A stretch of DNA of 53,965 nucleotides from Bacillota bacterium (GCA_023249475.1 JAHFCO010000012.1:1-53965), one strand, 5' to 3'; counted from the stretch's first letter, positions 40,549 through 49,004 are shown. The notes: generated by a model from the letters alone, not told the origin. Made by a program: numbers and translations.

Positions 40549-40751
40549 AAGACAACGAATGGATCGAAGTAGCATGTTTTCCGGTCATCAGAGAGGTTTC
40601 GGTCGGTGCGAGAAACCCAAGGGGACGGTGCGAAGTGGGGTCCGGGAGTCGAAGAAGGCAAGAGTCTTTTTCCGGGAGACCGTTATCGAAAAGCGGCCGA
40701 AAGGCAATCCGGGTGGTACCGCGCGAAAAGCGCCCCTATGCGGACTTTTTT
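40549..40751 (+). ncRNA. T-box leader for trpS
   Basis: Stem I base GGATC/GGTCC (40561-40565 with 40639-40643) encloses a specifier loop with AAGTAGC on the 5' side and GAAGTGG on the 3' side; the specifier is TGG (40636-40638), tryptophan. The apical part CGGTCGGTGCGAGAAACC is T-box-like. The T-box sequence GGGTGGTACCGCG is at 40711-40723, followed by a GC stem and T-run to 40751 that act as terminator. Uncharged tRNA-Trp is expected to switch on trpS. Confidence 0.9.
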
Positions 40752-40771
40752 TATTTTAAGGAGGAAAAACC

Positions 40772-41755
40772 ATGAAACGGATGTTAAGCGGAATCAAACC
40801 CAGCGGTCAGCTGACCCTTGGAAACTACATCGGAGCACTCAAAGAATTCGTCAAGTACCAGGAAGACTACGACATGATCGTGTTCATCGCGAACCTGCAC
40901 TGCCTTACGGTCTACCAGGACCCCGAGGAACTTCGCACCAACCTGCGCGACACCATCGCGCTTTATCTCGCCTGTGGATTGGATCCGAAGCGATCGACGA
41001 TCTTCATGCAGTCGGATGTGATGGAACATGCCCAACTCGGGTTCATTTTGAGCTGCAACACCTACCTAGGCGAACTGAACCGGATGACCCAATACAAAGA
41101 CAAGGTCGCCAAAGGGGAAAACGCCTTGACGGCAGGGTTCTATTCCTACCCGACCTTGATGGCTTCCGACATCCTGATGTACGATCCGGATTTCGTGCCG
41201 GTCGGCGAAGACCAGAAACAGCATGTCGAACTGACCCGCGACATCGCGGAGCGCTTCAACAATAAATACGGGGAAACCTTCAAGGTCCCGGCACCGCTGA
41301 TCCCCAAGATCGGCGCCCGGATCATGAGTCTGAGCGACCCGACCAAGAAAATGTCGAAATCCGAGGAATCCAACAAGGGATGCATCTATCTCTTGGACGA
41401 TCCGAAGGTCGCAAGCAAGAAAATCATGTCGGCGGTGACGGACATGGTCAACCAGATCAACTACGACCCCGAGAACCAACCCGGCGTCAGCAACCTGTTG
41501 ACGATCCTGTCCACGTTAAGCGGTCGCTCCATCGAAAGCCTCGTGGTCGAATTCGAAGGCCAAGGCTATGGAACCCTGAAGAAGGCGGTCGCCCACGAGG
41601 TGTCCGTTTTGTTGGGAGACCTTCAGGTGAAATACAAGGAAATCCTGGCATCCGGGATCATCGACGACGTGTTGAAAGAAGGAAAAGAAAAGGCGAGTCG
41701 CCTCGCCGCTGTGAAACTGAAGGAAGTCCAAAAGAAAATCGGTGCCGACTTGTAA
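40772..41755 (+). CDS. trpS: Tryptophanyl-tRNA synthetase
   Basis: Charges tRNA-Trp. A 327-residue class I enzyme with the HIGH-equivalent TLGNYIG motif (PSGQLTLGNYIGAL), the KMSKS loop (TKKMSKSEESNKG) and GEDQKQHVELTRDIAERFN between them. TTAAGGAGGAAAAACC precedes ATG. Controlled by the T-box leader just upstream. No unusual features. Confidence 0.97.
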   Translation: MKRMLSGIKPSGQLTLGNYIGALKEFVKYQEDYDMIVFIANLHCLTVYQDPEELRTNLRDTIALYLACGLDPKRSTIFMQSDVMEHAQLGFILSCNTYLGELNRMTQYKDKVAKGENALTAGFYSYPTLMASDILMYDPDFVPVGEDQKQHVELTRDIAERFNNKYGETFKVPAPLIPKIGARIMSLSDPTKKMSKSEESNKGCIYLLDDPKVASKKIMSAVTDMVNQINYDPENQPGVSNLLTILSTLSGRSIESLVVEFEGQGYGTLKKAVAHEVSVLLGDLQVKYKEILASGIIDDVLKEGKEKASRLAAVKLKEVQKKIGADL

Positions 41756-41756
41756 G

Positions 41757-41785
41757 AACCATCCGTGAAAACGGATGGTTTTTTT
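41757..41785. terminator. Terminator of trpS, shared with the zinc-ribbon gene
   Basis: AACCATCCGT-GAAA-ACGGATGGTT (41757-41780) plus a T-run for trpS. On the minus strand it is only a weak terminator, as the other flank has no strong A-run. Confidence 0.85.
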
Positions 41786-42110
41786 AGCCGATGAGTCCGA
41801 GGAAGATTAGGAAAGGAAAGGCAATCACCAAACAGATCAACAGGATCTTGATGGTGTGGAGGTCTTCGGAAATCAGGCGCAGATAATACTCCTGGGACAG
41901 AAGACGGGCTTCTGCCGGTTTTTCCGCGATCAACTTGAAGGTTTCGTTCTTTCTCGATTCTTTCTCTTCGTCGCTCAACCGGTCCCAGGTATCCTTATCC
42001 AGATGAAGAGGCACCAACACGGTGGCGCATTCCGGACAGTTCACGGTCCCCGACGGATGACCGCTCCAGGCGGCATGGCAATTCGGACAAGCATGGATGG
42101 TCGATTTCAT
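41784..42110 (-). CDS. Zinc-ribbon membrane protein of unknown function
   Basis: A 108-residue protein starting at ATG 42110 (GGGGGGAAGTT upstream). It opens with a zinc ribbon, CPNCHAAWSGHPSGTVNCPECA, followed by an acidic charged region (DTWDRLSDEEKESRKNETFKLIAEK) and one C-terminal hydrophobic helix (IKILLICLVIAFPFLIFLGLIG). This predicts a tail-anchored or C-terminal-helix protein with a cytoplasmic zinc ribbon. I do not recognise a family with known function. Promoter at 42133-42161. Confidence 0.75.
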   Translation of the reverse strand: MKSTIHACPNCHAAWSGHPSGTVNCPECATVLVPLHLDKDTWDRLSDEEKESRKNETFKLIAEKPAEARLLSQEYYLRLISEDLHTIKILLICLVIAFPFLIFLGLIG

Positions 42111-42132
42111 AACTTCCCCCCGATCTACCTTG

Positions 42133-42161
42133 ATTATAGGATGTCGTTTGTCCAACTTCAA
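42133..42161 (-). promoter_or_regulatory. Promoter of the zinc-ribbon gene
   Basis: On the minus strand TTGAAG (rc of 42156-42161), a 17-base spacer and TATAAT (rc of 42133-42138), 22 bases before the start codon. Confidence 0.75.
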
Positions 42162-42180
42162 GCCTCGCGGATACGATTCG

Positions 42181-42239
42181 TTGACAGGAGGTAACGCGAC
42201 CGGTATAATTCAATTGAATCAAATACAATTGAATCAAAT
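42181..42239 (+). promoter_or_regulatory. ohrR promoter with tandem operator-like repeats
   Basis: Perfect TTGACA (42181-42186), a 17-base spacer and perfect TATAAT (42204-42209). From base 42211 the 14-mer CAATTGAATCAAAT appears twice (42211-42224 and 42226-42239), with ATTCAATTGAAT palindromic at 42208-42219. The half TACAATTGAAT resembles the known OhrR operator TACAATT-AATTGTA. Autoregulation of ohrR and gpx is the best reading. Confidence 0.8.
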
Positions 42240-42254
42240 GGAAAGGGGTGCAGG

Positions 42255-42704
42255 ATGGATTCGTACGATGCACTGAAGTTGGAGAATCAGATTTGTTTCC
42301 CGCTCTACGCCCTATCGCGTGAAGTCATCAAGCTCTATACGCCGATCCTCGATCGACTCGGACTGACCTACACCCAATACATCGTGATGCTGGTGATGTG
42401 GGAGAAAGAAACGATCTTGTTTAAGGATCTTGCGACGACCCTCCACCTGGATTCGGGGACACTGACCGCGGTCGTGAAGAAACTGGAAGGATCGGGATGG
42501 ATTTCCAAACGACGTACCCCGAACGATGATCGAAGCGTCGAGGTGAAACTGACGCAACAAGGAGTTGAGGCGAAGAAGGAAGCGGTTGAAATTCCCCTGC
42601 GTCTCGCCGAGAATTTCAAGGGAGACATCGAGGATCTCATCCAGCTCAAGAAACTGTTGGATGTGACGTTGGAAAGATTGAATCAGGATAAAACGGGTCG
42701 CTGA
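42255..42704 (+). CDS. ohrR: OhrR, organic-peroxide-sensing MarR-family repressor
   Basis: A 149-residue repressor that matches B. subtilis OhrR closely at its start: [16 protein letters not shown] has the reactive cysteine at C14 (C15 in B. subtilis). The wing-helix region is YLDSGTLT-like [36 protein letters not shown]. Peroxide oxidation of the cysteine releases DNA. Its neighbour is a peroxidase gene, a usual target type. GGGGTGCAGG precedes ATG. Tandem operator-like repeats overlap the start of transcription. Confidence 0.93.
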   Translation: MDSYDALKLENQICFPLYALSREVIKLYTPILDRLGLTYTQYIVMLVMWEKETILFKDLATTLHLDSGTLTAVVKKLEGSGWISKRRTPNDDRSVEVKLTQQGVEAKKEAVEIPLRLAENFKGDIEDLIQLKKLLDVTLERLNQDKTGR

Positions 42705-42720
42705 CCGGAAAGAGGAAAAA

Positions 42721-43209
42721 ATGGGCTTCTATGATTATTCCGCACGTAAAATGAACGGCAAGGAAGTGAAGATGGAAGAATACAAAGGCAAAGTCGTGAT
42801 CGTGGTGAACACCGCCAGCAAATGCGGTTTGACACCGCAGTTTAAAGGCTTGGAAGAGTTGTATCAGGAATACAAAGGGCAAGGACTGGAAATCCTCGGA
42901 TTTCCCTGCAACCAGTTCTCCCAGCAAGATCCCGGCAGCAACCATGAGATCGAGGAATTCTGTCAACTGAACTACGGGGTGACCTTCACGATGTTCGAGA
43001 AAATCGATGTGAACGGCGAGGGTGCGCATCCGTTGTACAAGTATCTCAAGGCGCAGAAGAAGACGATCGTCGGATCGGAAATCGGGTGGAATTTCGCCAA
43101 GTTCTTGATCGACGCCCAAGGGAACGTGGTGAAGCGCTATCTGCCGACGACCGCGCCGAAGGACATGAAAAAAGACATCGAGAAGTATCTCGCGGATATC
43201 AAGGCGTAG
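42721..43209 (+). CDS. Glutathione/thioredoxin peroxidase (GPx family)
   Basis: A 162-residue peroxidase. Family motifs are [11 protein letters not shown] (peroxidatic Cys), [10 protein letters not shown] (Gln and second Cys) and the WNFAKFLI tryptophan motif. It reduces organic hydroperoxides with thioredoxin, as bacterial forms rarely use glutathione. The start is 16 bases after ohrR and preceded by GGAAAGAGGAAAAA, so it is co-transcribed and controlled by OhrR. Confidence 0.95.
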   Translation: MGFYDYSARKMNGKEVKMEEYKGKVVIVVNTASKCGLTPQFKGLEELYQEYKGQGLEILGFPCNQFSQQDPGSNHEIEEFCQLNYGVTFTMFEKIDVNGEGAHPLYKYLKAQKKTIVGSEIGWNFAKFLIDAQGNVVKRYLPTTAPKDMKKDIEKYLADIKA

Positions 43210-43224
43210 GAACACGCTTCGCAC

Positions 43225-43253
43225 TTGGCAAAACGTTGCGGTTATGCTATAAT
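43225..43253 (+). promoter_or_regulatory. Promoter of the alaS T-box leader
   Basis: TTGGCA (43225-43230), a 17-base spacer ending TGC, and perfect TATAAT (43248-43253). Confidence 0.83.
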
Positions 43254-43259
43254 CCGAGC

Positions 43260-43458
43260 GTAAATCGTAACGAAGAAGAGTAGACGAAAGTTTGGGAATC
43301 AGAGAGGGAACGGTCGGTGCGAGTTCCCCGAAAACGATCGTCGAAGCCGCTTCGCAGAGGACTAAACCCCCCGTTCGCCGCGTTAAGGCCTTGAGTTGCA
43401 CGAAAGTGAAACAGGATGGTACCGCGTATCAAACGTTCCTGTACGGGAACGTTTTTTT
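43260..43458 (+). ncRNA. T-box leader for alaS
   Basis: Stem I base CGAAG/CTTCG (43271-43275 with 43350-43354) encloses AGAGTAGA on the 5' side and GAAGCCG on the 3' side, with inner GACGA/TCGTC. The specifier reads GCC (alanine; GCT one codon on is the alternative). CGGTCGGTGCGAG is the apical T-box element. The T-box AGGATGGTACCGCG lies at 43413-43426, followed by the terminator AAACGTTCC...GGGAACGTTT plus T-run. Confidence 0.92.
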
Positions 43459-43480
43459 ATGCAATAAAGGAGAAACGAAC

Positions 43481-46099
43481 ATGAAGTATCGCAACAGTTG
43501 GGAAATCCGACAATTATTCCTGGACTATTTCGCCTCCAAAGGGCACATGGTCGAACCCGGGGCCTCGCTTGTCCCGATCAACGATCCGACGCTGTTATGG
43601 ATCAATTCCGGCGTCGCCGCCTTGAAGAAGTACTTCGACGGTTCCGTCAAACCTTCCAGCAACCGGATCGTCAACGCACAGAAATCGATCCGCACCAACG
43701 ACATCGAAAACGTCGGGAAAACCGCACGCCACCACACGTTCTTCGAGATGCTGGGGAACTTTTCGATCGGCGACTACTTCAAGGAAGACGCGATCCAGTA
43801 TGCCTGGGAGTTTTTGACCAGCGAAGACTACATCGGGTTCGACAAAAACCGGATGTATGTCACGGTCCATCCCTTGGATACGGAAGCGTATCGGATCTGG
43901 ACGGAAATCGTGAAACTCGACCCCAAGCGGATTCTGAAATCCGAAGAGAATTATTGGCAGATCGGGGAAGGTCCTTGCGGCCCCAACACCGAAATCTACT
44001 ACGACCGCGGCGAATCGTTCGACCCCAACCATGAAGGCGAGGAACTTTTCTTCAACGAAAGGGAAAACGACCGCTACATCGAAGTATGGAACGTCGTCTT
44101 CAGCCAATACGACGGGAAAGAAGGCGTGGCGCGCAGCGAATACAAGGAACTGCCCCAACGCAACATCGATACGGGGATGGGTTTCGAACGCTTGGTCTGC
44201 ATCGTCCAGGGCGGAGAAACCAACTACGACACCGATTTGTTCCTCCCGGTCATCCGGGTGTGCGAAACCTTGGCGAAACATCCCTACCAAGGCGAATACA
44301 AGATGGCGTACCGCGTCATCGCCGACCATATCCGCACCGTGACCTTCGCATTGGCCGACGGGGCGTTGTTTTCCAATGAAGGGCGCGGCTACGTCTTACG
44401 CCGTATCCTGCGCAGGGCGGTCCGTTACGGCATCAAACTCGGGATCCGCGAAGCCTTCATGTACCGGTTGGTCCAGATCGTATCGGAGAACATGAAATCG
44501 TTCTATCCTTATTTGTTGGAGAAAATCCCCCTGATCGAACGCTTGGTGAAATCGGAAGAACAACGTTTCCACCAAACCCTCAACGGCGGGGAAACGTTAT
44601 TGATGAACTTGATCGAACAGGCGTCGTCCAAGGAATTGGACGGGGAGAGCGTGTTTAAATTGTACGATACCTTCGGGTTCCCGGTCGAACTGACCAAGGA
44701 AATCGCCGAGGAAAAAGGTTATGCCATCGACATGGCGGGATTCAAACGCTGCATGCAGGAACAACGCGAACGGGCCCGCAACGCCCGTGAAGAAGTCGAA
44801 TCGATGGCGTCGCAGTCCAAAGACTTGATGGAGTTCACGCATCCGAGCGAATTCGTCGGGTATGATACGTTCAGCGCGAGCGCGACCGTCCTCGGATTGT
44901 TCGTCAAAGGCGTGCAAGTCGACACCTTGGACGGCAGCGGGGAAGCAATCTTCGACAAGACGCCGTTCTACGCCGAAAGCGGCGGACAGGTGGCGGACAT
45001 CGGAACGTTGACGTTCGAAGGCGGAAGCGGTTCGATCAACGACGTGCGCAAAGCGCCGCATAAGCAAGCCTTGCATGCGATCACCCTCCATGAAGGGATC
45101 CTGAATGTCGGCGACGTGGTCGAACTGAAGATCGACGTGAAACGGCGCAAAGCCATCACCGCCAACCATTCTTCCGCGCATCTTCTGCAAAGCGCGCTGA
45201 AACAAGTGGTCGGGACGCACATCCAGCAGGCCGGTTCGTTTGTCGGACCGGACTACATGCGCTTCGACTTCACCCATTTCGAAAAGGTATCCGAAGCGCA
45301 ACTTGTCGAAATCGAAGCGTTGGTCAACTCGTTCATCTTCTCCGGCAGTCCGGTCGACATCAAGTATATGGACATCGAAGAGGCGAAACAGAACGGGGCG
45401 ACCGCCTTGTTCGACGAGAAGTACGATAAAGTCGTCCGCGTCGTGACCATGGGGGAAATCTCCATGGAACTCTGCGGGGGGTGCCATGTTGCCAACACCC
45501 AGGAAGTCGGCGTGTTCAAGATCGATTCCGAAGAGTCGATCGGTTCAGGGATCCGCCGGATCAATGCGAAAACGGGAATGGCCGCCTACCATGATTTCGT
45601 CGGCTACAAGAACCAACTCAAGACCATCGCCGACCTGTATAAGGCGGGTTCGACGCAAGAAATCGAAGAACGCGTGAAACTGAGTGTCGAAGAGAATGCC
45701 AATGTACGCAAAGAACTGGTCCTTTCCAACCAGAGACTCGCCGTGTTGGAAGCCGAAGACCAACTCAAGAACATCGTCGTGATGAACGGGATGGACGTGT
45801 TGATCATCCGACGCGACGGCGATGGCGACCGCTTGAAGACGATGGCCGAACATCTCAAGAAGAAAGTGGCCGACGGGTTGGTGGTCGTCGCCGGGGTGTG
45901 CGATGAAAAAGCCATGTTCGTCGTCGCATCCGGAAAGAAGGCGCAGGAGCGCGGTTTCAAAGCCGGCGACGTTGCCAAGCAACTCGCCCTGCATACCCAG
46001 GGGAACGGGGGCGGTCGTCCCGATTTCGCCCAATCCGGCGGGAAAGACATCGCGAAACTCCCCGAAGCCTTGGACATCCTACGCGCAAAACTCGCTTGA
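43481..46099 (+). CDS. alaS: Alanyl-tRNA synthetase
   Basis: Charges tRNA-Ala. The 872-residue length is normal. Visible are the class II core with motif 2 in VNAQKSIRTNDIENVGKTARHHTFFEMLGNFS-like region, FERL motif 3, the editing domain with HSSAHLLQSALK (HxxxH) and CGGCHVANTQE (CxxxH zinc site), and the C-terminal C-Ala glycine-rich domain (GNGGGRPDFAQ). ATG 43481 has AAAGGAGAAACG upstream; an earlier in-frame ATG at 43292 would be inside the leader and is rejected. Confidence 0.97.
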   Translation: MKYRNSWEIRQLFLDYFASKGHMVEPGASLVPINDPTLLWINSGVAALKKYFDGSVKPSSNRIVNAQKSIRTNDIENVGKTARHHTFFEMLGNFSIGDYFKEDAIQYAWEFLTSEDYIGFDKNRMYVTVHPLDTEAYRIWTEIVKLDPKRILKSEENYWQIGEGPCGPNTEIYYDRGESFDPNHEGEELFFNERENDRYIEVWNVVFSQYDGKEGVARSEYKELPQRNIDTGMGFERLVCIVQGGETNYDTDLFLPVIRVCETLAKHPYQGEYKMAYRVIADHIRTVTFALADGALFSNEGRGYVLRRILRRAVRYGIKLGIREAFMYRLVQIVSENMKSFYPYLLEKIPLIERLVKSEEQRFHQTLNGGETLLMNLIEQASSKELDGESVFKLYDTFGFPVELTKEIAEEKGYAIDMAGFKRCMQEQRERARNAREEVESMASQSKDLMEFTHPSEFVGYDTFSASATVLGLFVKGVQVDTLDGSGEAIFDKTPFYAESGGQVADIGTLTFEGGSGSINDVRKAPHKQALHAITLHEGILNVGDVVELKIDVKRRKAITANHSSAHLLQSALKQVVGTHIQQAGSFVGPDYMRFDFTHFEKVSEAQLVEIEALVNSFIFSGSPVDIKYMDIEEAKQNGATALFDEKYDKVVRVVTMGEISMELCGGCHVANTQEVGVFKIDSEESIGSGIRRINAKTGMAAYHDFVGYKNQLKTIADLYKAGSTQEIEERVKLSVEENANVRKELVLSNQRLAVLEAEDQLKNIVVMNGMDVLIIRRDGDGDRLKTMAEHLKKKVADGLVVVAGVCDEKAMFVVASGKKAQERGFKAGDVAKQLALHTQGNGGGRPDFAQSGGKDIAKLPEALDILRAKLA

Positions 46100-46157
46100 T
46101 GCTTTCAATTTCAATCAAAGTAAAGTAAAATAGAACCATGAGAAGGAGGGAATGTGT

Positions 46158-46418
46158 ATGAGTAAACAAGCGACCGAGACGATGTCGTTCAAATCCGACG
46201 AACTCCGCCGATCCAACATCAAGGAAATCCTGAAAACCGTGAAGGAAGCGTTGGAAGAGCGCGGTTACAACTCGGTGAACCAGTTGTCGGGATACTTGAT
46301 TTCCAACGACCCGGCCTATATCTCCAGTTATCATAATGCACGTTCCATCATCCAATCGGTCGAACGTTATGAAATCATTGAAGAATTGGTTCGATCCTAT
46401 TTGGACGAGAAAGAATAA
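46158..46418 (+). CDS. ireB: IreB-family (UPF0297) phosphoprotein
   Basis: An 86-residue acidic-basic small protein with the family body ([38 protein letters not shown]) and a threonine-rich N-terminus (ATETMSF) where IreB is phosphorylated by the kinase IreK in Enterococcus. Located just after alaS and before ruvX as in other Bacilli. ATG 46158 was chosen because GGAGG lies eight bases upstream; ATG 46152 is too close. Confidence 0.92.
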   Translation: MSKQATETMSFKSDELRRSNIKEILKTVKEALEERGYNSVNQLSGYLISNDPAYISSYHNARSIIQSVERYEIIEELVRSYLDEKE

Positions 46419-46831
46419 TGCGCGTCCTTGGATTGGATCTGGGGACGGTGACCCTGGGGGTCGCGGTTTCCGATGCCTTGGGCATGATCGCCCGGCCTTT
46501 GGTCACCCTTCGCTTCGAACATGAGGATTTCCAGCATGCGATATCGCAGCTGCTGCCCATCATCAAGGAACAGGGTGCGAAGACGCTCGTGCTGGGCTTA
46601 CCGAAGCATATGAACGGATCCCTCGGGGTTTCGGCGCTCCGTTCGCAGGAATTCAAGCGTTTGGTGGAAGAAGCCGCGGACGTGGAAGTCGTCCTGGTGG
46701 ATGAGCGTTTATCGACCGTCGCCGCGCAGCGGATGATGATCGAATCGGATTTAAGCCGGAAGAAAAGAAAACAGGTCATCGACCAGATGGCCGCGGTACA
46801 GATCCTTCAGGGATACCTGGACCGGAAATAA
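46418..46831 (+). CDS. ruvX: RuvX/YqgF Holliday-junction resolvase-like nuclease
   Basis: A 137-residue RNase H-fold protein. The conserved acidic positions lie in VLGLDLGTVTLGVAVSD, in GLPKHMNGS and in VDERLSTVAAQRM (the last two family signatures). It processes 16S rRNA and may act on branched DNA. It overlaps the ireB stop by one base, in the conserved run of small genes. Confidence 0.95.
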   Translation: MRVLGLDLGTVTLGVAVSDALGMIARPLVTLRFEHEDFQHAISQLLPIIKEQGAKTLVLGLPKHMNGSLGVSALRSQEFKRLVEEAADVEVVLVDERLSTVAAQRMMIESDLSRKKRKQVIDQMAAVQILQGYLDRK

Positions 46832-46844
46832 TCTTGGAGGAACC

Positions 46845-47117
46845 ATGGAAGAAAACACGATCATTGTGACGGACGAATCAGGCAAAGAACTGACGATGGA
46901 GATACTATTCACCTTCGAGGACGATCGCAACCATAAGAATTACGTTTTGTATTACGACCCGACCGATGAAAGCGGGGAAGTGTTCGCTTCCGCTTACGAC
47001 GAAGAGGGCAATCTGATTCCGGTGACAAGCGAGGAAGAATGGGCGATGATCGAAGAAGTCTTCGAAGCGTTCAACGATGAGCACACCGATGAAGAAGATG
47101 AAACCGAAGAAGCGTAG
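46845..47117 (+). CDS. yrzB: DUF1292 (UPF0473) small protein
   Basis: A 90-residue very acidic protein starting MEENTIIVTDESGKELTMEIL and with ending DEEDETEEA. DUF1292 proteins, YrzB in B. subtilis, follow ruvX in many Firmicutes; function unknown. TTGGAGGAACC precedes ATG. Its 3' end overlaps the mltG reading frame by about 20-40 bases. Confidence 0.9.
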   Translation: MEENTIIVTDESGKELTMEILFTFEDDRNHKNYVLYYDPTDESGEVFASAYDEEGNLIPVTSEEEWAMIEEVFEAFNDEHTDEEDETEEA

Positions 47118-48177
47118 ACAAACCAAACAAGTACTGACCTTTTCGGTACTTGTTTTTCTTGCGTTCCTCCTTGTCGGCGCAGGACTGGGGTATAACTACG
47201 TTACCGATGCCATTTCACCCGTGAGCGAGGTCAGCGAAGTCGTGACGATCGAGATCGTCGCCGGTTCATCGGCGGATGCGGCGATGAACGTCCTGCATCA
47301 GGCGGACCTGATCAAGGACGAGACGGTTGCGAAGTATTACGCTCGCTACTTGAAATTGACTTCCGTCAAGGCCGGGATCTATCGATTGGACCGATCCTGG
47401 ACCCTGAAGGCGATTCTGGAGAAAATCAACGACCCCGCCGGGGCGGTCTCAAAGGACGTCCTCTTGACGATCGTGCCGGGCGATTGGGCGCGCGATGTGG
47501 CCGGCAAGATCGAAGCGAAACTCGGCATCGATGCGGATGAGTTGATCGCGCTGTGGAACGACGACGCCTACCTGGATGAATTGGACGCCATGTTCGACGT
47601 CATCACGCCGGCGATCAAGAAGAACGGCACCCGGATCAAACTCGAAGGCTATCTGTTTCCCGAAACCTATTTCATCAACCCGGACTGGAGCGCGAAGAAA
47701 ATCACCGAACGTTTCATCGCCCAGGCCGAGAAAATCTACGATCAACACCAAGCCGAATTCAGCGCCTCGGGTTTGACGACCCACCAGGTCATAATCTTGG
47801 CCTCGGTGGTCCAGTTCGAAGCGTCCAAACCCGAAGACATGAAGAATGTCGCCCAGGTCTTTCTGAACCGGATGGACATCGGGATGATGCTTCAATCGTC
47901 GGTGACCATCTGTTACGCCCTGTATGAATACGACAGTTGGAAGGACTGCGAAGCCGAATCCAACCGCCTGATCGATTCACGTTACAACACCTACAAGTAT
48001 GCCGGCTTGCCGATCGGACCGATCACCAACCCGTCCGAGAACGCCATCGACGCCGTGTTGAACCCGACCCCCAACGATTATTATTATTTCATCGCGGATG
48101 TCTACGGGGACGGAACGGTCTATTATGCGAAAACCTATGCCCAGCATTTGGCCAACATCGAAAAATATCTAAAGTGA
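47077..48177 (+). CDS. mltG: MltG-like endolytic murein transglycosylase, altered catalytic motif
   Basis: A membrane-anchored lytic transglycosylase that trims newly made glycan strands. It has a basic N-terminus, one helix (VLTFSVLVFLAFLLVGAGLGY), the LysM-like subdomain (VTIEIVAGSSADAAMNVL...) and the MltG domain up to the end (TKTPYLY-like NDYYYFIADVYGDGTVYYAKTYAQHLANIEKYLK). The catalytic helix reads LASVVQFEAS where the usual motif is LASIVEKEA, so the first Glu is Gln. Start uncertain: ATG 47077, 47089 or 47098, none with a strong ribosome-binding site. Confidence 0.9.
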   Translation: MSTPMKKMKPKKRRQTKQVLTFSVLVFLAFLLVGAGLGYNYVTDAISPVSEVSEVVTIEIVAGSSADAAMNVLHQADLIKDETVAKYYARYLKLTSVKAGIYRLDRSWTLKAILEKINDPAGAVSKDVLLTIVPGDWARDVAGKIEAKLGIDADELIALWNDDAYLDELDAMFDVITPAIKKNGTRIKLEGYLFPETYFINPDWSAKKITERFIAQAEKIYDQHQAEFSASGLTTHQVIILASVVQFEASKPEDMKNVAQVFLNRMDIGMMLQSSVTICYALYEYDSWKDCEAESNRLIDSRYNTYKYAGLPIGPITNPSENAIDAVLNPTPNDYYYFIADVYGDGTVYYAKTYAQHLANIEKYLK

Positions 48178-48187
48178 GGTACGTTTT

Positions 48188-48820
48188 ATGCGAAGAAGCG
48201 TGATCATCGGTATCGCGGGAGGAAGTGCCTCCGGCAAGACATCGATCGCCAAACGGCTCAAGAAGTCGTTTGAAGAAACCAATTCCGTCCTGATCATCCG
48301 GCAGGACGACTATTACAAGGACCAAAGCCATATGCCGATGGAAGAGCGCGTGAAAACCAACTACGACCATCCCTTCGCGTTCGACAACGATCTTCTGACC
48401 GGCCATCTTCAACGCCTCCTCAACGGGGAAGTCGTCGAAAAACCGACCTATGATTTCGTCAACCATACCCGCAGCGACGTGACGGAGTTCATCTCCCCCA
48501 GCGACGTCATCGTGTTGGAAGGCTTGTTCGTCCTGGAAGACGAACCGCTGCGCCATTGCCTCGACATCAAGATTTTCGTCGACACGCCGGCGGATGTCCG
48601 CTTCATCCGACGTCTGACCCGCGACGTGCGCGACCGCGGACGGACGCTCGAATCCGTCGTCAACCAATACATGAACACGGTCCGCCTGATGCATGAGACC
48701 TTCGTCGAACCGTCCAAACGCTTCGCCGATGTCATCATCCCCGAAGGCGGGAGAAACGAAGTCGCCGTCGACTTGCTGGTGACGAAAATCGGAAGCATCA
48801 TCAACCATAACGCCATCTAG
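48188..48820 (+). CDS. udk: Uridine kinase
   Basis: Phosphorylates uridine and cytidine for pyrimidine salvage. 210 residues. Walker A is GIAGGSASGKTS, followed by the VLIIRQDDYYKDQSHM and NYDHPFAFDNDLL substrate segments and the FVDTPADVRFIRRLTRDVRDRGR lid. GTGAGGTACG precedes ATG 48188. It ends the conserved run with the terminator at 48829. Confidence 0.96.
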   Translation: MRRSVIIGIAGGSASGKTSIAKRLKKSFEETNSVLIIRQDDYYKDQSHMPMEERVKTNYDHPFAFDNDLLTGHLQRLLNGEVVEKPTYDFVNHTRSDVTEFISPSDVIVLEGLFVLEDEPLRHCLDIKIFVDTPADVRFIRRLTRDVRDRGRTLESVVNQYMNTVRLMHETFVEPSKRFADVIIPEGGRNEVAVDLLVTKIGSIINHNAI

Positions 48821-48828
48821 GATCAACG

Positions 48829-48862
48829 AAGAAGCGCCGACGGGAATGTCGCCGCTTCTTTT
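48829..48862 (+). terminator. Terminator of the alaS-udk operon
   Basis: AAGAAGCG (48829-48836) pairs with CGCTTCTT (48853-48860); inner CGAC/GTCG adds pairs. TTCC follows, and the T-run is short. Confidence 0.75.
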
Positions 48863-48864
48863 CC

Positions 48865-48909
48865 AAACGATCGGGAAGAAGCATTCGACCATGCATGTCC
48901 CGATCGTTT
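48865..48909. repeat. 11-bp perfect inverted repeat with 23-base loop
   Basis: AAACGATCGGG (48865-48875) and CCCGATCGTTT (48899-48909) are perfect inverse complements; inside, GCAT/ATGC can add four pairs. It lies between the udk terminator and the greA promoter. No T-run follows on the plus strand, so it does not look like a simple terminator. Confidence 0.6.
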
Positions 48910-48948
48910 CCCTTCCGGTCGACGAGCGTTGCGATTTTGCGATACCGC

Positions 48949-48977
48949 TTTAACATTCAATCGGAATATGCTATAAT
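48949..48977 (+). promoter_or_regulatory. Promoter of greA
   Basis: TTTAAC (48949-48954), a 17-base spacer ending TGC and a perfect TATAAT (48972-48977). Confidence 0.72.
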
Positions 48978-49004
48978 TCACAACAGTTAAAAGGAGTCGT
49001 AACC

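Noticed and set aside
43292-43480. Upstream ATG for alaS
   Set aside because: It would put the T-box leader and its terminator inside the gene. ATG 43481 has a proper ribosome-binding site and the normal AlaRS start.
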